Below are positions 15,672 through 23,129 of a stretch of 35,816 nt of DNA, one piece after another. The translations under genes and the position numbers were made by a program. The stretch spans positions 1 to 35,816 of the forward strand of contig NZ_AQPH01000033.1 of the NCBI RefSeq assembly GCF_000442515.1. Direction: 5' to 3'. Source of the DNA: Magnetospirillum fulvum MGU-K5. Its GTDB lineage: Bacteria; Pseudomonadota; Alphaproteobacteria; Rhodospirillales; Magnetospirillaceae. The number at the start of each line of letters is the position of its first letter. Positions within the stretch are counted from its first letter, which is position 1. The notes under the pieces are model-generated. The model had not been told where the DNA came from. It was given only the letters and a program-made list of their open reading frames with translations, and made no database searches.

Positions 15672-16742
15672 TTACACTCTTACCGCCCCCTCGGTAAGCC
15701 GGGCCAAGGTCTTAAGGTCGCTACGCGACCCTGCCCCCCGCTCGCGCAGCCTTTTGGCGATGACGGCAATCTTATCGGGCTTGCCGGGCAGGCCGAACAG
15801 ATTGGCAAAGCTGTTGCGCCCCAGCACCCGATAGGCGGTGGCAAGACATATGGCCGCCTGGAACGTCGTCAAGGACAGACCGGCGAATAATTCCGACCGG
15901 ACCGCATCATTGACACCGGCCAAGGCGGCGACCAACTCGCGCATTTCACTGGGCGAACGATTGCCCAGAATCTGGGCCACAGTGCGGTCGGTCAACGCAT
16001 CCCACCAGAATTCCTCTTGCGGCGAGGAGGGTCGGCCCAGAGCATTCGCCGCCGGAACCAGTCGGGGCAACGGGGCTGGCGTGGGCGGCGGAGCGGGCGG
16101 CGGCGGCGGAGCGGGCGGCGGCGGCGGCGGAAGCGCGGCGGCAAGAGCGGGGGGGGAAACAACCGGCGGTGCCGACGGGGTCAGAGTCCGCACGGCTTCG
16201 GCATCGCGCAGGTCCAGCAACCCCGGCCCCAGCCGCAGCACCGTTTCGACCGGCAGCGGGGCGTAATGCGGCACCAGCGGCACCTGCCAGTCGTGCAGCA
16301 GATAATCACGCAGCGCCAGATACAACCGCCCGGCGCGGGACGCCGGATCGTTGGGATCGCTGCCCAGCGCCACCCGGAAATGACGCTTGGCATGGGTCCG
16401 AACGATCATCGCGACAATGTCCTGAACCGAACGGCCGCAGCGGAGCCGGACACGATCGTCATGAACCTCGCGGCCGCGCTCATCGACCAGCAGGGCGCGG
16501 AAATGGCGGCGCTGAAGCTGAAAAATCTGAAGACAACCGCTCAACAGCTCGGTGCTGTCCATCACGGTGTCATAAAAACGATCGCGGTGAATTGACCCAA
16601 AGGCGGGGATAAGGCCACGAAAAATCGCCGCCGCCGGACCCTTCAAGGCTTCGTTAATGAAATGAACCGCTTCAAGGCGCCCCGGAGGAAGTGTGGATGG
16701 GGGGCTTGAAGGTCGAGTCACCCCCCTACCTTCTTTGGGCAT
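15672..16742 (-). CDS. Hypothetical protein with polyproline linker
   Basis: I do not recognise this family. The 356-residue protein has three parts. Residues 20-175 form a mixed alpha/beta domain containing HRDRFYDTVMDSTELLSGCLQIFQLQRRHFRALLVDE. A linker of about 45 residues (roughly 187-232) consists almost wholly of Pro and Ala, including PPPPPPAPPPPPAPPP. A helical C-terminal domain follows, with SPQEEFWWDALTDRTVAQILGNRSPSEMRELVAAL. No signal peptide or membrane segment is visible. ATG 16742 is taken, since the longer alternative uses TTG 16766. The gene lies 71 bp after a degenerate sensor kinase and 41 bp before the MaoC gene on the same strand. Such a linker suggests two domains joined flexibly, possibly a scaffold or regulator. 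Confidence 0.7.
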   Translation of the reverse strand: MPKEGRGVTRPSSPPSTLPPGRLEAVHFINEALKGPAAAIFRGLIPAFGSIHRDRFYDTVMDSTELLSGCLQIFQLQRRHFRALLVDERGREVHDDRVRLRCGRSVQDIVAMIVRTHAKRHFRVALGSDPNDPASRAGRLYLALRDYLLHDWQVPLVPHYAPLPVETVLRLGPGLLDLRDAEAVRTLTPSAPPVVSPPALAAALPPPPPPAPPPPPAPPPTPAPLPRLVPAANALGRPSSPQEEFWWDALTDRTVAQILGNRSPSEMRELVAALAGVNDAVRSELFAGLSLTTFQAAICLATAYRVLGRNSFANLFGLPGKPDKIAVIAKRLRERGAGSRSDLKTLARLTEGAVRV

Positions 16743-16813
16743 GGCACCTAGACCTATTTCCACCAAAATCTAAGGTACCCACCCGATCGGCAGAGGTCAA
16801 ACATCGAGTTTTG

Positions 16814-19231
16814 TCAACTTGTCGCGTCTCGTCGCACCGCAGCATCGGCGGCAGACAAGACCTGATCGCGGGTCAACGGACGCCCGATCACCATCGGACA
16901 GACCGGACCGCGCGACAGGGCCAGACGGCGGCGCGGATCACCATCGTCGATCAGCACCAGCGGCACCGCCCCCAGCGAATCGCGTTGATCGGGATCAAGC
17001 GCCAGAGTTGCAGCCACGACCAGATCGAACGGAGCCCGGCTGGCATTGGCCCGCGCCGAAGCGGCCAGAGCCTCGCGCCCTCCGGGCACCCGCACTACCG
17101 CGGCTCCGGCTTGCTCGGTAACCAGGGCGATCAAGCCGCGTTCGTCGGGGTCGGGCGCGACGACGAGAACCCGCTTCCCGATCAAACAATCGGCCTCGGC
17201 ACGGATCGGTGTTGCCCCCTCGGCCGGGTCCAGCGGCACAACGCACCAGACCGCGCCGCCCAGTTCGGCCAACGCATCGCCGCCGACGCTTCCCCCCAAC
17301 CGGGCCACCAGCAGGCGGGCCAGCGCCAGCCCCAGTTCGTTGACATCGCTGTCCGGTCTGGGACGCAGCAGGGTTTCGACCCACGATGAATCCCCTGCCC
17401 CGTCATCGACCACCCACAGCCGCAGCCGGGGAGCGGCTTCCGGCCGATCCGGTCCCAACCGATCAGCAAAAACGCGGACCCGCCCGGTCGCGGCCGCTAC
17501 GGCGTGGTCGAGCAACAAACCAATCAGGCGGGCCAACCAAACCGGATCGAGACGAACCAGCGGCGGCAAACCAGGATCGATCCGGGACTCAATCCGAACG
17601 TGCCCAGCCCCGGCCTGGGCAAACGCGATTGCCGCGGCCATCACCTTGCCCAACTCAACCGTACACGGCGTGGGCGGCGACTCGCCCTGCTCCAGCCGGG
17701 CATAATCCAGCGCCGCATCGAGCCGGTCGAGCACTGGCCAGGCCGCCGCACCCAAATTGACCAGCGACGACCGCAGGCGAGCGGCCAGGGCGACGAAAAA
17801 ATCGGCCCGTGCCTGGGCAACGGCCCGCGCCTCGTCACACGCGGCCGTCAGGGCACAAATCCGGGAATCGCGTTCGCCGGTGGCGGCGTGAAATCTGGCG
17901 AGGATTCGGGTGAAGACGGCGGCGACCTCCCCCACCTCGCTGGCCGAATCGGCACTCAGCGACGAAACGAACGAGCTCGACGAATCGTGCGCCTCCAACT
18001 GGGCGAGCAGATCGTGCAGGGTCCGGCGGTTTGCCGCCTCGGCCCGGCTCTCGTTTTCGGCCTGCTCGCTCTCCAACCGCCTTTTCTCGGTGGCATGGCA
18101 GCGGAACACTTCGATCGTCCGCGCCATCGCCGCCAGTTCGTCGTTGAGATCGCTGTCCTCGACCGCGCGGCTCCAATCCCCTCCGGCTCCGGCCTCCATC
18201 ACCGCATGCAAATCGAGCAGCGGGCGGCGGATCGACAGGCCGATCATCGCGCTGATCCACCCGCCCAGCACCAGAAGCCCCACAGCGCCGACCGCACCGA
18301 CCACCGCCATCCGGGTCAATTGATCGTGCGAGCGTTGGCGCAAATTTTCTTCGCGTTCACGACTGTCCGCGATCAGACGCTCGATCGCCGCCGACATCGT
18401 TGCCTGACTGGGGTCGAGTTCCTGCGACAGAATCCGGCCGCGCTCTTCGTAATTGCGGGCCAGTTCGTCAATCGCGACGGTCAGAACCCGCGCCCGCACC
18501 GCCAGCATCCCCAGCGCATCGCGTTGCAGATCGCTGTCGGCGATCCGGGTCAGAACCGGGATCGATTCCGCCATCCGGGCCAGCCCATCGCGGGCTTCCT
18601 CGGCGCGGGCGGCATTGCCGTCAAAGGAAAAGGCGTTGACCGCGATCAGGGTGCCGACAAAATTCTCGTGCGATTTGACCAGAGCCGGGGCCAGTTCGCC
18701 GCCGCCCCGGGTCCGCGCCGTCGAGTTCAGAATCGCATAGAGACCGGAAATTTCGCCGATCGTCTGGTGAACCTGACTTTCATAAAGACGGGCGATCTCG
18801 GCATTGACCACCTTCAGGCTTTGGAACCCGACGACGAACCGCCGCGCTGCTTCGTGCATCGCGACCGCATCATCGCTCCGCGGCACCGGTTCAGCCGTGG
18901 TGGCATCGCCCATCAGCACGAACAGTTCCTCGGACGCCCGCATCGCCTCCTTCAACAGGTCGTCGCTGGGGTTGGCCAGATATTGCCGCACCAGACCCTG
19001 CACCCGGCTGGCGCGGGTATCGAGATCGTACAAGGCGACCGTGCCGCGCTGGACCAACCGCAATGCGTCAATATCGCCGCTGGTCACCATCGCCGCGTGC
19101 CAGCCCAGCCCCCCCACCGCCAACGCGACGAACAGGTTGAGCGCCACCACCAGCGGAATGCGCCAAGCGATGGGAAGAGCCCTGATCCAGCGAAGCAAAC
19201 GGCGAGGCACCATGACCCAATGGTACGTCAT
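16814..19231 (-). CDS. Membrane hybrid histidine-kinase-like protein with degenerate catalytic sites
   Basis: The protein has 805 residues. A membrane helix (about 24-48) is followed by a mostly helical periplasmic sensor region (50-305), a second helix (308-332), a HAMP-like stretch (333-385), a coiled-coil, a dimerisation-like region (475-515), an ATPase-like domain (528-668) and a receiver-like domain (685-800). The H-box reads DFFVALAARLRSSL with no His. The N-box reads LLLDHAVAAA with no Asn at the usual place. G1 keeps VVDDGAG, and G2 reads NELGLALARLLVARLGG. The receiver has APDPDE instead of the acidic pair and FDLVVAATLAL without the phospho-Asp. It is therefore probably a pseudokinase that transmits signals by conformation or binding. 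The ATG at 19231 abuts GGGAAGGG, so ATG 19213 is an alternative start. Codon use looks normal, arguing against a decaying gene. Confidence 0.82.
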   Translation of the reverse strand: MTYHWVMVPRRLLRWIRALPIAWRIPLVVALNLFVALAVGGLGWHAAMVTSGDIDALRLVQRGTVALYDLDTRASRVQGLVRQYLANPSDDLLKEAMRASEELFVLMGDATTAEPVPRSDDAVAMHEAARRFVVGFQSLKVVNAEIARLYESQVHQTIGEISGLYAILNSTARTRGGGELAPALVKSHENFVGTLIAVNAFSFDGNAARAEEARDGLARMAESIPVLTRIADSDLQRDALGMLAVRARVLTVAIDELARNYEERGRILSQELDPSQATMSAAIERLIADSREREENLRQRSHDQLTRMAVVGAVGAVGLLVLGGWISAMIGLSIRRPLLDLHAVMEAGAGGDWSRAVEDSDLNDELAAMARTIEVFRCHATEKRRLESEQAENESRAEAANRRTLHDLLAQLEAHDSSSSFVSSLSADSASEVGEVAAVFTRILARFHAATGERDSRICALTAACDEARAVAQARADFFVALAARLRSSLVNLGAAAWPVLDRLDAALDYARLEQGESPPTPCTVELGKVMAAAIAFAQAGAGHVRIESRIDPGLPPLVRLDPVWLARLIGLLLDHAVAAATGRVRVFADRLGPDRPEAAPRLRLWVVDDGAGDSSWVETLLRPRPDSDVNELGLALARLLVARLGGSVGGDALAELGGAVWCVVPLDPAEGATPIRAEADCLIGKRVLVVAPDPDERGLIALVTEQAGAAVVRVPGGREALAASARANASRAPFDLVVAATLALDPDQRDSLGAVPLVLIDDGDPRRRLALSRGPVCPMVIGRPLTRDQVLSAADAAVRRDATS

Positions 19232-19272
19232 CCCTTCCCGGCTTTAAACCCAGCCGGAAAGGTCAGTGCCTC

Positions 19273-19584
19273 TCAGCCGAAGGCCGGGACGTCGCGCCTG
19301 ATATCGGGGCCGTCTTGAACAAAGGTGATCGAGAGTTGGACGGCAATCTCGGTCGCTTCCGTGCCCCGGTCGGGCACCGGCTGATGCAACGTCACGCCAA
19401 GATCGCCAAGCGCGGCGGCGAACGCGGCAAGCTCGCGGGCGGGAAGTTCAAACGCAATCGAAGCCAGCCGGTTCGAGAAGAACTGATGGGTCACGACCCA
19501 ACCGCCCGCCGCATTGATAGCCTCGGCGATATCATGCACCGCTTCGTGGAAGCCACGCCGTGTCGACGCTTCCAATAACACCAT
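19273..19584 (-). CDS. Small hypothetical protein (103 aa)
   Basis: I do not recognise this protein with confidence. It starts MVLLEASTRRGFHEAVHDIAEAINAAGGWVVTHQFFSN and continues with RLASIAFELPARELAAFAAALGDLGVTLHQP. The beta-alpha-beta-beta-alpha-like pattern and the phrase 'AINAAGGWVV...FFSNRLASIAFELP' resemble a ferredoxin-like or ACT-type fold, but this is inference. There is no signal peptide. ATG 19584 is preceded by AGAAGG at a suitable distance. The gene lies 41 bp before the degenerate sensor kinase and after the terminator-like hairpin that ends the GNAT-RHH pair, so it probably belongs with the kinase. Confidence 0.65.
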   Translation of the reverse strand: MVLLEASTRRGFHEAVHDIAEAINAAGGWVVTHQFFSNRLASIAFELPARELAAFAAALGDLGVTLHQPVPDRGTEATEIAVQLSITFVQDGPDIRRDVPAFG

Positions 19585-19674
19585 CGCGAAAAAACCTTCT
19601 GCCGAGCCTCGATTTCGCGCGGACCACAATGGCAGACCAGTGCCGCGCGGGGCAATCCGAACAGACCTGGACGA

Positions 19675-19707
19675 GGACGCGACCGGGCATGAATGCCGGT
19701 CGCGTCC
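19675..19707 (-). terminator. 15-bp hairpin after the RHH gene
   Basis: GGACGCGACCGG-GCAT pairs with ATGC-CGGTCGCGTCC around two loop bases, with one bulged G. It lies nine bases beyond the RHH stop codon on the minus strand. The T-run is missing, but stability and position suggest it ends the GNAT-RHH transcript. Confidence 0.6.
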
Positions 19708-19715
19708 CCGCCCCA

Positions 19716-20174
19716 TTATGATTCGTAGGATTCGGTCTGCCGCCGGGTCCGGGGCTTGACCGCCCTGGCGCCACCGTCGCGGCTGGCCAGGACGAACACC
19801 CGGATCGCCGAGGTCAGCCCGCCATCGGGATGGCGCAGCCGGGCGGTCTGGCAGAGTTCGTCGATGCTGCATCCAAGCTCGGACGACAGCGTTTCAAGGA
19901 CCCGCCAGAACTCCGCCTCCAGTTTAACGCTGGTCCGCCGCCCGTCGATTCTGACGTTGCGGCAGATCAGCGCCCCCGAGCGGCGCTGCGGGGGATGCTC
20001 CCGCTTGACGTAACTCGACGGATCGGAAATGCGTTCGTCGAGGCTGCTGATGGCGACTTCGAGAATCGCCATCAGCGGGCCGTTGTCCATCTCCAGCGCA
20101 CGATCGGCCAAACGGCGCAATTCGATGCGAAGGTTGATGTCGGCAACCAATCCCGTGGGATCATCCCAGCCCAT
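19716..20174 (-). CDS. Ribbon-helix-helix (RHH_4) domain protein
   Basis: This is a 152-residue protein. The C-terminal half matches the RHH_4 DNA-binding type: RNVRIDGRRTSVKLEAEFWRVLETLSSELGCSIDELCQ, then GGLTSAIRVFVLASR. The N-terminal half (residues 1-65) contains a helical segment, ADINLRIELRRLADRALEMDNGPLMAILEVAISSLDERI, that I cannot assign. The domain probably binds DNA as a dimer. It begins seven bases after the GNAT gene stop, so the two are one operon, and it ends at a strong hairpin. A role as a regulator tied to the acyltransferase product is plausible but not shown. The long N-terminal extension is unusual, since many RHH_4 proteins are under 100 residues. Confidence 0.8.
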   Translation of the reverse strand: MGWDDPTGLVADINLRIELRRLADRALEMDNGPLMAILEVAISSLDERISDPSSYVKREHPPQRRSGALICRNVRIDGRRTSVKLEAEFWRVLETLSSELGCSIDELCQTARLRHPDGGLTSAIRVFVLASRDGGARAVKPRTRRQTESYES

Positions 20175-20181
20175 CGCCGAC

Positions 20182-20799
20182 CTATTCCGCCGCGGTCAGT
20201 CGGTGGGATTCGGGACGAGACCGGATCCGGCTGAAATCCCACGACCCTTCGGGCTGGACGATCAGGCTTTCGAATTCGGGATCGCCGAACGGACCGGCTT
20301 CGATCGCCCCCAGATCGGGACGGCGGGGCAGATCGTGGATGATCGGCACCAACGTTCCGCGATACATCTGGATCGCCTCGCCCGACTGACGCCCGCCGAA
20401 CCGCTTCCAGAAATTGACCGTTTCCTGCCGGGCACGACCGGCGACGGTGCGATAGCCCTTCTGCCGGGCCAGATCGAGCGCGGCGCGGGCCAGACCGGCC
20501 AGCACCTGATACGAGCGATAACGCCGCCGGATGCCGACCCGCTCCAGCAAGGCAAAATCGGCGAACCAGCGCAGGCGGATCACCCCGGCCGGATCGCCAT
20601 CGACATAGGCGATCAGGTGGGTTGAAACATAGTCGTTTCCGTTGAACTCGTCGAAATAGGTGATGTTGTCCTCTTCGGCGAGAAACACCGCCGCGCGAAC
20701 CGCCATCGCCATCGCGTGTTCGTCAGGGGTACGCACTAACCGAATCTCGATCGTTGGCGAACGTTTCTCCGCGGCATCTTTTGAGAGCAGGGCGCTCAT
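20182..20799 (-). CDS. GNAT-family acyltransferase
   Basis: This 205-residue acyltransferase has a GNAT core from about residues 18 to 130. The strands IEIRLVRTPDEHAMAMAVRAAVFLAEED, AYVDGDPAGVIRLRWFADFALLERVGIRRRYRSYQVLAGL (CoA-binding helix) and GYRTVAGRARQETVNFWKRFG are visible. Phrases such as FDEFNGNDYVSTHLIAY resemble acyl-homoserine-lactone-synthase-like and exosortase-associated GNATs, but identity with either is unproven. ATG 20799 is chosen because GGAGA stands eight bases upstream. It heads an operon with the RHH gene and diverges from the lysR gene, so the LysR protein may control it. The C-terminal 60 residues are rich in Pro and charged residues and are unassigned. Confidence 0.82.
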   Translation of the reverse strand: MSALLSKDAAEKRSPTIEIRLVRTPDEHAMAMAVRAAVFLAEEDNITYFDEFNGNDYVSTHLIAYVDGDPAGVIRLRWFADFALLERVGIRRRYRSYQVLAGLARAALDLARQKGYRTVAGRARQETVNFWKRFGGRQSGEAIQMYRGTLVPIIHDLPRRPDLGAIEAGPFGDPEFESLIVQPEGSWDFSRIRSRPESHRLTAAE

Positions 20800-20855
20800 G
20801 ATTGCGTCTCCATGCAAGAATTCCGACAGGGGCTATCTTGCGACGGTCCGACGCA

Positions 20856-20889
20856 GTGTGGTATGCCGTGAAAACTTAATACCGCACAC
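20856..20889. promoter_or_regulatory. Imperfect inverted repeat in the GNAT-lysR divergent region
   Basis: GTGTGGTAT (20856-20864) and ATACCGCACAC (20879-20889) are nearly reverse complements, separated by about 14 bases. The pair lies between two divergent starts, 18 bp before lysR, a usual spot for a LysR-type binding site. Confidence 0.4.
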
Positions 20890-20906
20890 CGACCCCCGAA
20901 GGGTGC

Positions 20907-21845
20907 ATGAGTTCATTTCGCCTCCACGATTGGAATGATGTCCGGCTGATCATTGCCTGCGCTTCGCGCGGCAGCTTTGCCGGAGCCGCGTCAGAGCTTG
21001 GGATAGACCAGACCACGGTCAGCCGCCGGATTTCCGCGATCGAGGAAGCAATCGGGCGCCCCTTGTTCAACCGTCGCCGCTCGGGCGCATCGCCCACCCC
21101 GGCGGGGGCCGCCTTGCTGGAACGGGCGTTGCGGATGCAGGCCGCCGCCGAGGAATTCGAAGGTGCGCTGCACGGCCTGTCGTCATTCCCCTCGCCCAAG
21201 GTAACGGTTTCGGCCAGCGAAGGGCTGTTGACCTACACCCTGATTCCGGCGCTTCTCGGCCATAAAAAGGCGGAATTGCCGCTGGATCGCTCGATGATCC
21301 GACTCGGTTTGCCCGATCTGGCCTTCACCACCGCCTCGGATAAGGCCGACATTTCGGTGATCGCCACCTCGCCCGGCGATATTCCCCGCCTCAAGGGGGC
21401 GCTGCGGGTCCGTCGTATCGGCACCATGCATTTCGTTCCGGTGGCGTCTCGGAAGTTCCTGAAGCGTCTGCCGCCGTTGAACCACTTTGACGATCTGGCT
21501 GAGCAACCATTGCTCGATATCGGGTTCTATCAGGCGATTCGCGGATTGAACGACTGGAACGCGTTGATTTCCGAGCGCAAACAGCAAGGTAAGGACGTTC
21601 TGGTCGCGTCGACCACGCCAAAGCTGCACCAGCCGCTGCTGGGCGGCGAAGGAGTTTCGCTGCTGCCAAATTATTCAACGCTTTATGAGCCGAAGCTGGT
21701 CCAGCTTGACCTTGCCGCGCCGCCGATGGGGGTCTCGCTATGGCTGGTCGCACACGAGGACACGCTACGTGAACCCGCAGTGCGAGAACTTTACGACCTG
21801 CTGGCGGCAATGTTCCTGGCGTCATCCTGGTACCGGGAATTTTAA
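20907..21845 (+). CDS. LysR-family transcriptional regulator
   Basis: This 312-residue regulator has the N-terminal LysR winged HTH: NDVRLIIACASRGSFAGAASELGIDQTTVSRRISAIEEAIGRPLFNRRRSG (residues 10-60), then a linker helix and a periplasmic-binding-type effector domain beginning KVTVSASEGLLTYTLIPALL. The shortened start SFRLHDWNDV is usual for the group. GAAGGG stands before the ATG. It is divergent from the GNAT-RHH operon and is followed, after a 111-bp gap, by the XRE gene in the same direction. The effector cannot be told from sequence. Control of the divergent GNAT gene is the standard expectation for this arrangement. Confidence 0.92.
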   Translation: MSSFRLHDWNDVRLIIACASRGSFAGAASELGIDQTTVSRRISAIEEAIGRPLFNRRRSGASPTPAGAALLERALRMQAAAEEFEGALHGLSSFPSPKVTVSASEGLLTYTLIPALLGHKKAELPLDRSMIRLGLPDLAFTTASDKADISVIATSPGDIPRLKGALRVRRIGTMHFVPVASRKFLKRLPPLNHFDDLAEQPLLDIGFYQAIRGLNDWNALISERKQQGKDVLVASTTPKLHQPLLGGEGVSLLPNYSTLYEPKLVQLDLAAPPMGVSLWLVAHEDTLREPAVRELYDLLAAMFLASSWYREF

Positions 21846-21854
21846 CCATTGGTC

Positions 21855-21881
21855 TGCATACGCCGGTATGCAATTGCATAC
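21855..21881. promoter_or_regulatory. Three TGCATAC half-sites before the XRE gene
   Basis: TGCATAC (21855-21861) and GTATGCA (21866-21872) form a perfect 7-bp inverted repeat with a GCCG spacer, and a third copy, TGCATAC, follows at 21875-21881. The cluster lies about 75 bp before the XRE start. It looks like an operator, most simply for the XRE regulator itself; it could also fold as a hairpin after lysR. Confidence 0.55.
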
Positions 21882-21956
21882 AAAAAACAGTTGCGTCGGA
21901 GCGAGCGGTGTTTAGAATAACTGAGGGTTCCTCACATACGATTAGGGGTATTTGTT

Positions 21957-22427
21957 TTGCTTAAGAAGAACGTTTCGACGCGGGGTCGCCTGGAGAGCGG
22001 AGCCCCTAACCCAGTTGACGTTCACGTCGGCGCTCGGATGCGACTTCGCCGCACGTTGCTGGGGATGAGCCAGGAGAAGCTTGGCGAGGCGATTGGCCTG
22101 ACCTTCCAGCAGGTTCAGAAGTACGAACGTGGTGCCAACCGTATCGGGGCCTCGCGGCTGTTCGATCTGGCCCGCGTCCTTGACGTTCCCGTGTCCTATT
22201 TCTTTGATGACATGTCCGATGCGGTTCAGAACCTGAGCCCGGTCAACGTGATCAAAGGCTCGGTCGGTCTGTCCGAAGAACCGGCGACGTTCGAAGCCGA
22301 TCCGATGACCAAGCGCGAGACCCTGGAACTGGTCCGGGCCTACTACAACATCACCGATCCTCAGGTGCGCAAGCGGGTGTACGAGCTGGCCAAGGCCCTC
22401 GCCGCCGCGAACATCGACGAAGACTAA
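21957..22427 (+). CDS. XRE/Cro-C1 family transcriptional regulator
   Basis: This 156-residue regulator has an HTH_3 domain at residues 24-80: VGARMRLRRTLLGMSQEKLGEAIGLTFQQVQKYERGANRIGASRLFDLARVLDVPVSYFFDD. The sequence GLTFQQVQKYERGANRIGASRL is very typical of a conserved alphaproteobacterial XRE group found once or several times per genome. The C-terminal region (MTKRETLELVRAYYNITDPQVRKRVYELAKALA) is the usual helical tail. TTG 21957 is the start, with AGGGG nine bases upstream. Two hairpins at 22428-22545 end the gene, and three TGCATAC half-sites lie upstream. Members are linked to cell-cycle, stress or surface-polysaccharide control in relatives; the role here is unknown. Confidence 0.93.
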   Translation: MLKKNVSTRGRLESGAPNPVDVHVGARMRLRRTLLGMSQEKLGEAIGLTFQQVQKYERGANRIGASRLFDLARVLDVPVSYFFDDMSDAVQNLSPVNVIKGSVGLSEEPATFEADPMTKRETLELVRAYYNITDPQVRKRVYELAKALAAANIDED

Positions 22428-22490
22428 GGTCTTTTTCCCCTCGCAACCGATGGCAGGCTCCAGCCTAGGCCATTGGTTGCGAGTAAGACC
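22428..22490 (+). terminator. Long hairpin directly after the XRE stop
   Basis: GGTCTT (22428-22433) pairs with AAGACC (22485-22490), and inside that CTCGCAACC (22440-22448) pairs with GGTTGCGAG (22475-22483), with ATGG/CCAT next. The structure begins at the base after the stop codon. It has no clear T-run but is followed shortly by a standard terminator. Confidence 0.6.
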
Positions 22491-22513
22491 CTTTCCCTCA
22501 GGCCGACCCCGAT

Positions 22514-22545
22514 AAACCGCCCGCTTCGCGCCCGGCGGTTTTTTT
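22514..22545 (+). terminator. Intrinsic terminator of the XRE gene
   Basis: AAACCGCC and GGCGGTTT form an 8-bp stem around a GC-rich loop, followed directly by a run of T (seven in a row from 22539). This is a textbook rho-independent terminator. Confidence 0.85.
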
Positions 22546-22728
22546 CATGCCCATTCAGTAATTTTAAGTATTATCCGACGCTATTGAAACAAGTCTCATA
22601 CGAATATTATCTCATCCGTAGCGAAATCAATAAAACAAAACCGCCATACTGACACAGTAACGCGCATGTCGGCTCCAGCCATAGTGCGGCCGGTATCGGG
22701 CGGGTTTGCCATCAGAAAAGGCATCACC

Positions 22729-22902
22729 ATGAACAGGGATCGCATCATCGGCTCGGCCAAGCAGGTCAAAGGCAACATCGAGCAAGTGACCGGACGGATC
22801 TTCGGCGACGCCAAGCTAACCGCCGAAGGCAAGATCGACGAGAGCGAAGGAAAGCTTCAGAACAGCATCGGCAGCCTGAAGGATTCCGTGAAAAGTGAGT
22901 AG
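22729..22902 (+). CDS. CsbD-like stress protein
   Basis: This short, charged protein has 57 residues. It begins MNRDRIIGSAKQVKGNIEQVTGRIFGD and continues AKLTAEGKIDESEGKLQNSIGSLKDSVK, the standard CsbD-family pattern of helices with the repeated GK/GR spacing. CsbD proteins are general-stress induced; the molecular function is not known. ATG 22729 is preceded by AAAAGG. A region of about 170 bp rich in A and T lies upstream; I looked for the alphaproteobacterial general-stress promoter (GGAAC, about 17 bases, CGTT) and did not see a good match. Downstream lie two hairpins. Confidence 0.92.
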   Translation: MNRDRIIGSAKQVKGNIEQVTGRIFGDAKLTAEGKIDESEGKLQNSIGSLKDSVKSE

Positions 22903-22937
22903 ACGGAACGCCTTGCTGGCATGACGCAATCAAATTT

Positions 22938-23009
22938 CACGTGGGAAATGCCCCCTCGATTTCCCCGTGATTTACCCCATGCCAACGGCCGTCCGTTCGT
23001 TGGCATGGG
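22938..23009 (+). terminator. Two hairpins downstream of csbD-like gene
   Basis: The first pairs CACGTGGGAAAT (22938-22949) with ATTTCCCCGTG (22959-22969), with one base bulged. The second pairs CCCATGCCAAC (22976-22986) with GTTGGCATGGG (22999-23009), 11 bp perfect, with a 12-base loop. Neither has a strong T-run. The second is probably the transcript end. The rest of 22903-23129 holds no gene I can support. Confidence 0.5.
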
Positions 23010-23129
23010 TGCTTGCCCTTTCCGCTCAACGCGTCCGGATTCAATCCGGGTTCCACTGGGCAGGAGGGAAAGCAAGAGCGGCCCACACCAGATGGGCCAG
23101 CCGGACCTTCGACAGACAAGGATCACGCC

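Noticed and set aside
15679-15698. CTTACCG-N6-CGGTAAG inverted repeat near the 3' end of the polyproline gene
   Set aside because: It lies inside the coding sequence before the stop, has no T-run and may reflect codon choice.
16080-16160. GC-rich repetitive stretch (GGCGGC-type) that looks like a microsatellite
   Set aside because: It is explained by the polyproline/alanine linker of the unknown protein read on the minus strand.
17504-19318. Long open frame on the plus strand opposite the sensor kinase
   Set aside because: It is composed mainly of Arg, Gln, His and Pro with no domain; it mirrors the minus-strand kinase gene and has no ribosome site.
22560-22728. Possible general-stress (EcfG-type) promoter before the csbD-like gene
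   Set aside because: No GGAAC with a correctly spaced CGTT was found; only a poor GAAAC match without its partner.
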